Below, piece after piece: positions 22,588 to 29,659 of a DNA stretch of 29,659 nucleotides. This DNA is from CAYTTA01 sp964440655. Its GTDB lineage: Bacteria; Bacteroidota; Rhodothermia; Balneolales; Balneolaceae. The stretch covers positions 1-29,659 of the forward strand of contig CAYTTA010000029.1 in the NCBI GenBank assembly GCA_964440655.1, given 5' to 3'. The first letter of the stretch is position 1; the number at the start of each line of letters is the position of its first letter. The position numbers were made by a program, and so were the translations under genes. The notes under the pieces are model-generated. The model did not search any database. It was not told the DNA's origin and was given only the letters and a program-made list of their open reading frames with translations.

Positions 22588-23904
22588 ATGAGCGATCATA
22601 TTGGTAGTGGAAGGGGTGGACGCGCCGAACGCTCCCGGCCGGAGGAGCAACCAGGACCGGACGAACAGACCGGAGCAGGCAAACCCGACAGATTGAACCA
22701 ACATTCCCAACTGGAAATAAAGCCCGTTCCGGACGAACGGGAGTTTGCCCGCCATTTTCTCGAGTGCGGGTCGGAGTTTCTTGATCTGCTCGAACGGCTG
22801 GTTCTGGAGGAAACACCCTCGGATGATCCCTCCGCCTTTGGGGGGATTTTCCGGTTTCTTCGGGAGAGATTCGAACAGACCGGGATGGATGTGCATCATG
22901 TGAAAGGCCGTTCTTCGGCCGGTCAGCTGGTCTGCTTGCCTCGGGGATTTGACCCGGACCTGCCCGTGCAGCTCATTCTGGGGCATTGTGACACCGTATG
23001 GCCAATCGGAACCCTCAGGGAGATGCCCTTTACCCGGGAAGGGAATGTGGTGGCCGGCCCGGGGATCTATGACATGAAGGCGGGGATCGCCATGATGGTC
23101 TGCGCCATGGACTTTCTCCGGAAAAGAGGGATTTCACCGACACTCCAGCCGGTTTTCCTCATCACCACAGACGAGGAGACCGGTAGCCTCGATTCGAAAG
23201 AGCTGATCATCGAGTGGGCCCGTCGGGCGGAACGGACGTTTGTGTTGGAGCCTTCCCTGGGACTGGACGGAAAGATCAAGACAGAGCGGAAAGGGGTGGG
23301 GCAGTTCCAGATTACGGTGACCGGAAAACCCTCCCATGCCGGACTGGCTCCTGAAGAGGGGGTGAGTGCCATTCTGGGCCTGTCGCAGATCGTTCAGATG
23401 CTGTTCAATTTGAATGATCCCCATCGGGGGATATCGGTAAATGTGGGGACGATTGAAGGGGGAGAGCGCTCCAACGTCATTGCCGCACGGAGCCGGGCAT
23501 CGGTCGATGTCCGTGTGAGGTCGGCCAAGGATGGGGAACGGATCACACGTGCCATCCATGAGCTGAAGCCGGAACTTGAAGGAGTGATCTACGAAGTGAG
23601 CGGGGGGATCTACAGGCCGCCGATGGAGAAGGGAGAAGCGAACGAAATCCTTTGGCAGCAGACCAGATGGATCGGCAGCAGGTTGGGAATCGAGCTGGAG
23701 GAAGTGCTGGCGGGGGGCGGTTCGGATGGCAATTTTACCAATCTCTTCTCTCCCACAATCGATGGAATGGGCGCGGTGGGAGACGGGGCCCATGCCTGGC
23801 ATGAAAGGATCTTTCTGAAAGAGACTCTTCAGCGGGCCGCCCTCTTTGCCCGGCTGCTTCTTGAACCATCCCTTTTTCCGGAACAGGAAGAACGCATCCA
23901 ATAA
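22588..23904 (+). CDS. M20-family metallopeptidase, glutamate carboxypeptidase (CPG2) type
   Basis: 438 residues. Ligand and catalytic segments are intact: His133 ('LGHCDTVW'), Asp162 ('GIYDMKAG'), the Glu196-Glu197 pair ('TTDEETGS'), Glu221 ('VLEPS') and a C-terminal His in 'GDGAHAWHERI'. The dimerisation lid contains 'GKPSHAGLAPEEGVSAI'. CPG2-type enzymes remove C-terminal Glu or related residues with two Zn ions. There is no signal peptide; the first 45 residues are a polar Gly/Pro/Glu-rich extension not part of the fold. It is probably cytoplasmic. A 15-bp duplication crosses its stop codon. Confidence 0.92.
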   Translation: MSDHIGSGRGGRAERSRPEEQPGPDEQTGAGKPDRLNQHSQLEIKPVPDEREFARHFLECGSEFLDLLERLVLEETPSDDPSAFGGIFRFLRERFEQTGMDVHHVKGRSSAGQLVCLPRGFDPDLPVQLILGHCDTVWPIGTLREMPFTREGNVVAGPGIYDMKAGIAMMVCAMDFLRKRGISPTLQPVFLITTDEETGSLDSKELIIEWARRAERTFVLEPSLGLDGKIKTERKGVGQFQITVTGKPSHAGLAPEEGVSAILGLSQIVQMLFNLNDPHRGISVNVGTIEGGERSNVIAARSRASVDVRVRSAKDGERITRAIHELKPELEGVIYEVSGGIYRPPMEKGEANEILWQQTRWIGSRLGIELEEVLAGGGSDGNFTNLFSPTIDGMGAVGDGAHAWHERIFLKETLQRAALFARLLLEPSLFPEQEERIQ

Positions 23905-23931
23905 GAACGCATCAAATAATGCATCAAGTAA
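23890..23931 (+). repeat. 15-bp tandem duplication spanning the M20 stop codon
   Basis: GAACGCATCCAATAA (23890-23904) includes the stop and is followed immediately by GAACGCATCAAATAA (23905-23919) and the shorter TGCATCAAGTAA (23920-23931). Each unit carries an in-frame TAA, giving three successive stops. Confidence 0.85.
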
Positions 23932-24250
23932 GAAAGGGATTGACAGGGAAAATACCGGTCGCCTGCCAAATGGTGCAGATAATCACGATGGTGGCGCACC
24001 ACGATTTGCTTATTGTTTTACAGGGCTTTCCCATCGGTACGGAGTGATCGACAACTCTTTCCGGCAAAAAGGATTACAGAATCCTGACGGCATGACGATA
24101 AGATGCCAGTAGCCTCCCAACAGATGCCAAAACCGGGTTTGCTTATACCGAATCCATTTGTAACTGTTTCGAGATACACTTAAACTCTGCCTGTTTTATT
24201 CAGGCAGCCCATATTGCTGACTGGCGAATCTCTCTTAAGAATCGACTACC
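23905..24250. other. Intergenic region upstream of the antiporter, with hairpin and possible promoter
   Basis: No gene is seen in these 346 bases. A sigma-70-like pair, TTGTAA (24158-24163) and TAAACT (24181-24186), has 17-bp spacing. Directly after it, CTGCCTG (24187-24193) and CAGGCAG (24201-24207) form a perfect 7-bp hairpin with a 7-base loop, 43 bases before the antiporter ATG and without a T-run. This places a hairpin at the start of the antiporter transcript. Confidence 0.35.
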
Positions 24251-25540
24251 ATGCTTGAATCTGTACAACCCATCGAAATCATCGCGACGGTCCTATTTGC
24301 GGTAGCCGTAATACACACGTTTTCAGTCTCCTTTTTTGCCAAGCTGGCAGAGAAAGGGGGGCGGCATGCAGGACTTTGGCACTACCTGGCTGAAGTTGAG
24401 GCCGTTTTTGGTGTCTGGGCCTTTATTCTTCTGGTGGTGATGGCGATTGCGGCCGGCACCGGGGAGGCACTGGACTACATCGATACACGAAATTTTACCG
24501 AACCCCTGTTTGTTTTTGCAATCATGGTGGTCGCGGCAAGCCGTCCCATTCTGGACGGTGTCGGACGGGCGATCCGCACCATTGCGGGTGTCCTGCCTTT
24601 GCCCAAGGAAATATCAACGTATCTTGTCACGCTGAGCCTGGTTCCCCTGACAGGATCGTTCATCACTGAGCCGGCAGCAATGACCCTGGCCGCTCTGCTG
24701 CTGCGTGATGCCTACTTTTCCAAAAGCTCCAACTCCAGCTTCAAGTATGCCACGATCGCTGTACTGTTCGTAAACGTATCGATCGGGGGAGTACTCACCA
24801 ATTTTGCCGCTCCGCCCGTCCTGATGGTGAGAGAGCCGTTCGAATGGAGTACCATGTTCATGCTTACGAACTTCGGCTGGCGCGCTGCTTTGGCGGTCTT
24901 TATCAATGCCATTGCCCTGACTTTTATTTATCGAAAGCATCTGCTTGGCGGTGAGTTTTCCGACGTTGCCAACGTTGCAAAAGCAGGGACCGTCAACCAT
25001 GTTCCGGCCGGTACGATCCTGATTCACCTGCTCTTCCTTGCCGGTGTGGTTGTATTTTCACACCATCCCGCCGTATTCATGGCCCTTCTGCTCCTCTTTA
25101 TCGGATTTACGCAGGCTTATAACGAGCATCAGGACAAACTGATGATTACCGAAGGATTGATGGTCGGCTTCTTCCTTGCAGGTCTTGTCACCCTCGGAGG
25201 GCTGCAGCAGTGGTGGTTGCAGGATCTACTGGGCGGACTTCCCCCACTGGTCCTCTTTTGGGGTTCCCTGAGCATTACCGCGGTTACGGATAATGCGGCG
25301 CTCACCTATCTCGGTTCGCTTGTAACAGGCACCAGTGATCTCTGGCGCTACATGCTGGTAGCCGGTGCGGTAACCGGAGGTGGTCTGACCGTCATTGCGA
25401 ACGCGCCGAACCCGGCAGGGTTTTCGATTCTGAAGGGGAACTTTGAAAACGGCACAGTCTCTCCGGGGAAACTGCTTCTCTATGCGATTCTCCCGACGCT
25501 TGTTGCCGCCGGTTTCATGCTGATCAACCCTCCGGGATAG
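24251..25540 (+). CDS. Putative Na+/H+ antiporter (PF07399-type)
   Basis: 429 residues with about 11-12 membrane helices, of the putative antiporter family Na_H_antiport_3. Diagnostic segments are 'AGTGEALDYIDTRNFTEPLFVFAIMVVAASRP' early, 'GSFITEPAAMTLAALLLRD' in the first repeat, and 'AVTDNAALTYLGSLV' with 'IANAPNPAGF' in the second. The paired re-entrant motifs resemble ion-transporter-superfamily carriers, with Glu and Asp/Asn suited to cation binding. It sits in the inner membrane; Na+ extrusion is family inference and would fit a saline or alkaline habitat. It is monocistronic, between the 23905-24250 leader and a strong terminator at 25648. Confidence 0.87.
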   Translation: MLESVQPIEIIATVLFAVAVIHTFSVSFFAKLAEKGGRHAGLWHYLAEVEAVFGVWAFILLVVMAIAAGTGEALDYIDTRNFTEPLFVFAIMVVAASRPILDGVGRAIRTIAGVLPLPKEISTYLVTLSLVPLTGSFITEPAAMTLAALLLRDAYFSKSSNSSFKYATIAVLFVNVSIGGVLTNFAAPPVLMVREPFEWSTMFMLTNFGWRAALAVFINAIALTFIYRKHLLGGEFSDVANVAKAGTVNHVPAGTILIHLLFLAGVVVFSHHPAVFMALLLLFIGFTQAYNEHQDKLMITEGLMVGFFLAGLVTLGGLQQWWLQDLLGGLPPLVLFWGSLSITAVTDNAALTYLGSLVTGTSDLWRYMLVAGAVTGGGLTVIANAPNPAGFSILKGNFENGTVSPGKLLLYAILPTLVAAGFMLINPPG

Positions 25541-25647
25541 AGAAGAGGCGGATGCATGGGAGAGATCCTCTGCAATCGAAGATTGGATGGCTCTTCGTCA
25601 GCGCCTGAACAGAGAGCCAACCAGACATTCACTCTGAAGGACACCAG

Positions 25648-25704
25648 CAGGCCTGCATCACTCCGGATTTTTATTATTCCGGTCTGATGCAGGCCTGTTT
25701 TTTT
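25648..25704 (+). terminator. Strong rho-independent terminator after the antiporter gene
   Basis: A 13-bp stem starting CAGGCCTGCATCA (25648-25660), a 2-base mismatch and four more GC pairs enclose a 12-base loop. The 3' arm ends at 25697 and is followed by seven Ts (25698-25704). Confidence 0.93.
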
Positions 25705-25805
25705 ACCCGCCACTTATACGGAAACTCTCGGGCGGCCTGAAAAAGGTCATGTACTCCGACTGTTTCGTTTTGCTCCGTTCTGATACGGACTTCCTGTGCT
25801 GTGAC

Positions 25806-26609
25806 TCAATTCTGATTCACCAGTACATCGGTGATCCGGATAACCATCCTGCCCCGCTCTTCCGCACTTCCACCCATCATCTGCTGGAACATCTCCATCT
25901 GGGGGCGGAGCTGCTCTTCAAACATCCTTCGCTGGGCTTCCGGCATCTGGCTCAGCTGCTCCTCCAGTTCGGCCAGACCCCGCAGCGCCTCTTCGAGTTC
26001 CTCTTCCGAGATCTGAAACTCCATCCCTTCGATTTTCATCTCCATGGTGTGGGCAAGCGGAAGACCCTGCCAGGTCTGGTAATCCTTCATCAGGATCTCC
26101 AGATTGAGGGGATTCCCATCCTCATCGAGTGATTCATAATAGATCTTGCGTAGGATGAGCTCCCCGCTGTCGAGCCAGAGCGTCACCCGTTTCACCTCGG
26201 AGATCTCCTCTTCATAGCCGTGCCCGCTCTCCAGACTCCGGAGTACTTCGGTATCATCGATGACCACTTTCCAGGCGGCAAAGCCATCCACCTGATCGCG
26301 GGTAATGGAACTGGCGGATCGCACAGCCTCCACCATATCCCTGTTTGCCGTCTGGATCTCGACACCCGATTCGGATTCATCGACCGGTTCGAGTCCCAAC
26401 AGCCCGTCCTCCTCGGTTTTTACATAGCGTGTGGTTGCTGTAAAGCCCAGAAATTCGGTGGTCATGATGAGATTGTCGATCCTCGACAGATGTGCGTTGT
26501 TTCTCTGGACAAGCTGCTCCGATAGGTGGGATGGGGAGGGCTGGGCTCCGGCAGGATCGATGGAAAGCAGCATTATCCAGAGCAGACCAAGAAGGGTTCG
26601 TTTTCTCAT
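25806..26609 (-). CDS. Secreted LolA-like hypothetical protein
   Basis: 267 residues with a signal peptide (1-22, cleavage near 'PAGA-QP'). The mature part (about 30-190) reads like the half-barrel of LolA/outer-membrane-lipoprotein-sorting folds: 'TTEFLGFTATTRYVKTEEDG', 'DQVDGFAAWKVVIDD' and 'VTLWLDSGELILRKIYYES', followed by 'PLNLEILMKDYQTWQGLPLAHTMEMK'. The last 65 residues are an acidic, Gln/Met-rich helix ('EEELEEALRGLAELEEQLSQM'). It was not matched to a named family. It is periplasmic or outer-surface and convergent with the antiporter terminator. Confidence 0.7.
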   Translation of the reverse strand: MRKRTLLGLLWIMLLSIDPAGAQPSPSHLSEQLVQRNNAHLSRIDNLIMTTEFLGFTATTRYVKTEEDGLLGLEPVDESESGVEIQTANRDMVEAVRSASSITRDQVDGFAAWKVVIDDTEVLRSLESGHGYEEEISEVKRVTLWLDSGELILRKIYYESLDEDGNPLNLEILMKDYQTWQGLPLAHTMEMKIEGMEFQISEEELEEALRGLAELEEQLSQMPEAQRRMFEEQLRPQMEMFQQMMGGSAEERGRMVIRITDVLVNQN

Positions 26610-26697
26610 CTCTTCAGAATTTGTTTTATCTGATTGTTGTTCAAAAGGTTATAGAGTCAATATGAAAATCTGCAGGACGAACGACAAACTGATTTGT

Positions 26698-26704
26698 TAT
26701 TTTG
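26698..26704 (+). promoter_or_regulatory. Possible promoter element for qorB
   Basis: TATTTTG lies 36 bases before the ATG at 26734 and fits the TAnnTTG pattern. The -33 region was not assigned. Confidence 0.3.
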
Positions 26705-26733
26705 AAGGCAAATAAACCAAATGGAGAAGAATC

Positions 26734-27591
26734 ATGAAAATAGCCGTAACCGGTTCCACCGGCCAGCTTGGCCGAATCGTGATAAACAGACTGAAAGCGA
26801 AAATTCCCGCACAGAACATTGTTGCTCTTGCCCGCTCTCCCGAAAAGGGAGCCGACCTTGGTGTGGAGGTACGGACATTTGATTACGATCAACCCGATCC
26901 TTCCGCGCTGGATGGTGTGGACACCCTGTTGCTGATCTCGGCGAGTGAGGTGGGGAAACGGGTTCGTCAGCACCTCAATATTCTGGACGCCGCCAGGAAA
27001 AGCGGTATCCGCTGGATTGTCTACACCAGTCTGCTTCATGCCGACAACTCTTCCATCGGTCTGGCCAAAGAACACCATGAGACTGAAACAGCTCTGCAGG
27101 AGTCGGGCATTCCCTGGACAATCCTGCGAAACGGCTGGTATACCGAGAACTACACGGCATCGATTCCGGCTGCGGTAGAGGCCGGAGCCATGATCGGCTC
27201 CGCGGGGAATGGTCGCATCTCCCTTGCGCCCAGAAAGGATTACGCCGAGGCAGCTGTTGCCGTCCTGGTCGACGGGCAGGAGAAACATGAGGGGAAGGTG
27301 TACGAACTGGCCGGGGATGAAGCCCTTACGCTGAGTGAGATTGCGGAAGAGCTCTCCCGGCAGGTGGGCAGAACCATTCCCTACCGGAATCTGCCGGTCG
27401 AGGAGTATGCAAAAACGCTTGCCGGATTCGGTCTGGATGAAGGTCTGGCCGGGGCGATTGCCAGTTGGGATTCCGGTGCCGCAATAGGCGATCTCTTCAA
27501 CGAGAGCCGGCATTTGTCACAGCTGATCGGACGGCCGACTACGCCGGTTTCCGAGACGATCGCCGAGGTGCTGTCAGGAATGAAGAAGTGA
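26734..27591 (+). CDS. qorB: NAD(P)H:quinone oxidoreductase 2 (YtfG-like SDR)
   Basis: 285 residues, the usual length of QorB/YtfG, and it aligns by eye along its length with the E. coli protein. The dinucleotide loop is 'VTGSTGQLG' (residues 5-13). 'LLISASEVGKRVRQH', 'YTSLLHAD', 'GIPWTILRNGWYTENY' and 'GKVYELAGDEALTL' match in order. The enzyme reduces quinones with NADPH in the cytoplasm and belongs to the NmrA-like atypical SDRs. GGAGAAG precedes the ATG. It ends 3 bases from the convergent PH-domain gene. Confidence 0.95.
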   Translation: MKIAVTGSTGQLGRIVINRLKAKIPAQNIVALARSPEKGADLGVEVRTFDYDQPDPSALDGVDTLLLISASEVGKRVRQHLNILDAARKSGIRWIVYTSLLHADNSSIGLAKEHHETETALQESGIPWTILRNGWYTENYTASIPAAVEAGAMIGSAGNGRISLAPRKDYAEAAVAVLVDGQEKHEGKVYELAGDEALTLSEIAEELSRQVGRTIPYRNLPVEEYAKTLAGFGLDEGLAGAIASWDSGAAIGDLFNESRHLSQLIGRPTTPVSETIAEVLSGMKK

Positions 27592-27594
27592 GCG

Positions 27595-28101
27595 TCAGGC
27601 CCGGGGTAGCGCATCCTGCAGAGCCTGGACAAATCTCTGAGGATCTTCGGGTGAAACCACCCAGCGTGTCTCATCGCGGGTGGTGATCACCACCGTCTTC
27701 CGAAGGTGGGTGGAGTAGGCTCTGTATTTCCCCAGTTTCCGGTTACGATAGTGGCCGATGTATCCGAATATGCCGCCATTCCCCCAGACCCGTATCGACC
27801 GGGCCATGGCATCGGGAAGAATCTCGACCTGCCGGATCTCGGCGAGCGGAAACTTCTTCGTCCAGCCCAGACGGAGAACATGCAGAGCATCTTCATCGAT
27901 CCGGTAACCGTAGATCCCGTAGCAGGCTGATCCCAGGATCGCGACCAGGGAGAAGAGTCCGAGCAGGGGATCCTGCTGCCAGATGGCAAGGGCGGGCAGT
28001 CCGACAACCACCGCGGTTGTAAGGGTGAGCAGAAATCCGTCCCGGGTTACCTTGAACGTCGGGGCATGGTCAGGGGTGGAATGAGTATTGGTTCGGTACA
28101 T
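27595..28101 (-). CDS. Bacterial PH-domain membrane protein
   Basis: 168 residues. Two adjacent membrane helices (about 23-66: 'GFLLTLTTAVVVGLPALAIW' and 'LLGLFSLVAILGSACYGIYGY') precede a bacterial PH-like domain. That domain begins 'YRIDEDALHVLRLGWTKKFPLAEIRQVEIL' and ends 'ETRWVVSPEDPQRFVQALQDAL', the usual 'sPedpe.Fi..L' finish. Such proteins are inner-membrane and of unknown function. It is divergent from the DAP dehydrogenase gene, 177 bases away. Confidence 0.85.
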   Translation of the reverse strand: MYRTNTHSTPDHAPTFKVTRDGFLLTLTTAVVVGLPALAIWQQDPLLGLFSLVAILGSACYGIYGYRIDEDALHVLRLGWTKKFPLAEIRQVEILPDAMARSIRVWGNGGIFGYIGHYRNRKLGKYRAYSTHLRKTVVITTRDETRWVVSPEDPQRFVQALQDALPRA

Positions 28102-28235
28102 GGAACGGTCTGTCCTGGGGTTGGTCAGAGAGAGGTCATATTTTCATGAATAAGAGCAACGGAAGATTCAAAGAAGTCCGGACCCTGGCAAGGGAGGGAA
28201 TCAAGATCCCCGTCGTTAAAAAACCCCGATTTTCT

Positions 28236-28243
28236 TATCTTGG
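28236..28243 (+). promoter_or_regulatory. Possible promoter element for DAP dehydrogenase
   Basis: TATCTTGG matches the Bacteroidota -7 consensus TAnnTTTG at seven of eight positions and lies 43 bases before the ATG at 28279. It sits within an AT-rich inverted repeat (AAAAAACC 28218-28225, GGTTTTTT 28247-28254). Confidence 0.35.
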
Positions 28244-28278
28244 CGCGGTTTTTTCCACATCATCCAAAAAACTTCCAG

Positions 28279-29262
28279 ATGAGTCCCTCCAACAAAATTC
28301 GAATAGGCATTACAGGTTATGGCAATCTGGGAAGGGGAGCCGAAGTGGCGATCTCCCAGCAGCCGGATATGGAACTGGTTGCTGTTTTCTCCCGGCGTGA
28401 CCCTTCCGAAGTGACGAGCAGTGTGCCGGCCGTTCACTACGATGAAATCGCCTCCTGGCAGGATCGGATAGATGTGATGCTTCTCTGCGGTGGATCAGCG
28501 AGGGATCTGCCGGTTCAGACTCCCGAAATTGCCCGCTGGTTTCATACGGTGGACAGCTACGATACCCATGCGAAAATTCCGGAATACTTTGAGTCGGTAG
28601 ACCGGGTGGCCAGAGAGAACGGGCGGCTCAGTCTGATCTCCACCGGCTGGGATCCGGGACTTTTTTCCATGCTCCGCCTGCTGGGGGAGAGCGTTCTGCC
28701 GGCAGGCAGGACCTACACTTTCTGGGGGAAAGGGCTGAGCCAGGGCCATTCGGATGCCGTTCGACGTGTGCCGGGGGTGAAAATGGGGGTCCAGTACACC
28801 CTGCCGGATCACTCCGCACTGGAGAAGATCCGGGAAGGAACAGAGCCTGATCTGCAGGTTACCGAAATGCACCGGCGGATCTGCTACGTGGTGTTGCAGG
28901 AGGGTGCGGATGCGGGCGATGTGGAGCGGGCGATCAAAACAATGCCCGACTATTTTGCGCCCTATCCGACCAGTGTCCACTTTATCACGGCTGAAGAGTT
29001 CGAGCAGAATCATTCAGAGATGCCGCACGGAGGGAGAGTGGTCCGTTCCGGACGGTCCGGAAACGGCCATCATCAGCGGATCGAATTTGAACTTGCCCTG
29101 GAGAGCAATCCCGAGTTCACCGCCAGTGCGATGGTGGCCTTTGCCCGGGCCGTCTACAGGATGGGCAGGGAGGGGCGGAGCGGGGCCATCACCGTCTTTG
29201 ATGTCCCGCTCGGAATGCTCTCTCCCCGGGATCCCGCGATCCTGAGAAAGGAGCTGCTTTAG
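28279..29262 (+). CDS. ddh: meso-Diaminopimelate D-dehydrogenase
   Basis: 327 residues from the start 'MSPSNKIRIGITGYGNLGRG', the family length; the frame is open to 28240 without family sequence. It reversibly converts tetrahydrodipicolinate, ammonia and NADPH to meso-DAP in one step, supplying lysine and peptidoglycan. 'GYGNLG' is the NADPH loop, 'VFSRRDP' follows the second strand, and 'CGGSARDLPVQTPEIA', 'VDSYDTHAKIPEYF', 'STGWDPGLFSMLR' and 'WGKGLSQGHSDAVRR' are the substrate-domain hallmarks. The C-terminal 'SNPEFTASAMVAFARAVYRM' is also typical. It is convergent with mreB, 57 bases away. Confidence 0.94.
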   Translation: MSPSNKIRIGITGYGNLGRGAEVAISQQPDMELVAVFSRRDPSEVTSSVPAVHYDEIASWQDRIDVMLLCGGSARDLPVQTPEIARWFHTVDSYDTHAKIPEYFESVDRVARENGRLSLISTGWDPGLFSMLRLLGESVLPAGRTYTFWGKGLSQGHSDAVRRVPGVKMGVQYTLPDHSALEKIREGTEPDLQVTEMHRRICYVVLQEGADAGDVERAIKTMPDYFAPYPTSVHFITAEEFEQNHSEMPHGGRVVRSGRSGNGHHQRIEFELALESNPEFTASAMVAFARAVYRMGREGRSGAITVFDVPLGMLSPRDPAILRKELL

Positions 29263-29319
29263 TGACAGAGCGGCTCCGGTCGCTCCGTCGTCTCCGGTCG
29301 CACTCCTCCATCCTGCCAA

Positions 29320-29659
29320 TCAGTAGAGGATGCTCCGGTAGCGGTCCAGATTGTCCAGGATCATACCGGTTCCCCGGACCACGGCTGTAAGCGGATCTTC
29401 GGCAACCTGGGACGGGATATCGGTCTGCAGAGTGATCTGCTTGTCCAGATTCTTGAGAAGCGCCCCGCCGCCGGCCAATGTGATTCCGTTATCCAGGATA
29501 TCCGCTGCAAATTCAGGGGGTGCCTGTTCGAGAGATTTGATCACCGAATTTACGATCAGATCCACGGTGGGAGAGATCGCCTCACGGACCTCCTGAGAGG
29601 TGACTTTCAGCGTTCTCGGCAGGCCGTTCACCAGATCCTGACCCTTGATATCCAGCGTC
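29320..29659 (-). CDS. mreB: MreB rod-shape actin homologue (C-terminal part, cut by window end)
   Basis: The last 112 codons are visible, running off the window at 29659. 'IKGQDLVNGLPRTLKVTSQE' is the subdomain IIB region, 'PEFAADILDNGITLAGGGALL' holds the adenosine-binding GGGALL, and 'VAEDPLTAVVRGTG' is the final conserved block. MreB filaments guide lateral wall synthesis at the inner membrane. The frame has no internal break. mreC would be expected downstream but is absent: the gene's 3' end faces the ddh gene. Confidence 0.96.
   Translation of the reverse strand, partial: TLDIKGQDLVNGLPRTLKVTSQEVREAISPTVDLIVNSVIKSLEQAPPEFAADILDNGITLAGGGALLKNLDKQITLQTDIPSQVAEDPLTAVVRGTGMILDNLDRYRSILY

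Noticed and set aside
28218..28254. Inverted repeat AAAAAACC/GGTTTTTT as a terminator before ddh
   Set aside because: The stem is mostly A-T with a 21-base loop and lies just upstream of the ddh start, overlapping a likely promoter, so termination is unlikely.

Overview
The window reads as a chromosomal scaffold piece from a moderately GC-rich, Gram-negative member of the Bacteroidota/Balneolota/Rhodothermota assemblage, probably a metagenome-assembled genome. This placement is an inference. It rests on a TonB-dependent receptor with an N-terminal carboxypeptidase-regulatory-like domain, a DksA/TraR protein without zinc cysteines, a small four-helix cytochrome-b-like membrane protein typical of Bacteroidota, a DAP dehydrogenase, a PF07399-type Na+/H+ antiporter, scarce Shine-Dalgarno sites, and several TAnnTTG-like promoter elements. 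No tRNA, rRNA, CRISPR array, phage gene or transposase was seen. One 100-N gap at 2689-2788 is flanked by an exact 55-bp repeat and looks like an unmerged contig overlap.

Layout. 1-6.8 kb: DksA-like regulator, a fused remnant ending in a DUF421-like tail, an FMN reductase, a four-helix membrane protein broken by the gap, then SIMPL protein, phospholipase D-like protein and MarC on the minus strand, divergent from endonuclease IV. 6.8-9.5 kb: MgtC/DUF4010 membrane protein, two overlapping DinB proteins and a small protein with two TFPASDP motifs. 9.5-13.3 kb: a Crp/Fnr regulator followed by a redox set (Rossmann protein, nitroreductase, DsbA/FrnE-like protein, YceI). Two Fnr-type boxes stand in front of this set, and a strong terminator follows it. 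13.4-14.7 kb: alpha/beta hydrolase and an SMR exporter of the SugE/Gdx type.

14.8-19.5 kb, minus strand: a probable copper-acquisition locus. It holds a TlpA-like thioredoxin, a small secreted Cys protein, a lipoprotein with two YtkA/FixH-like Met/His-rich modules, and a TonB-dependent receptor carrying both the CxxxM and HxM motifs of OprC/NosA-type copper receptors. 19.6-22.5 kb: an MliC-like lysozyme-inhibitor lipoprotein, then a protein joining a degenerate RsbW-like ATPase domain to GNAT acetyltransferase sequence, a STAS-domain partner and a flavin-reductase-like protein. 22.6-29.7 kb: an M20 peptidase, the Na+/H+ antiporter with a strong terminator, a secreted LolA-like protein, QorB, a PH-domain membrane protein, meso-DAP dehydrogenase and the C-terminal end of MreB, cut by the window edge.

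The most novel-looking parts are the copper locus and the ATPase-GNAT/STAS pair. A recurring feature is short tandem duplication (15-36 bp). It occurs inside the PLD gene, across the stop codons of the STAS and M20 genes, and beside the DUF421 remnant.
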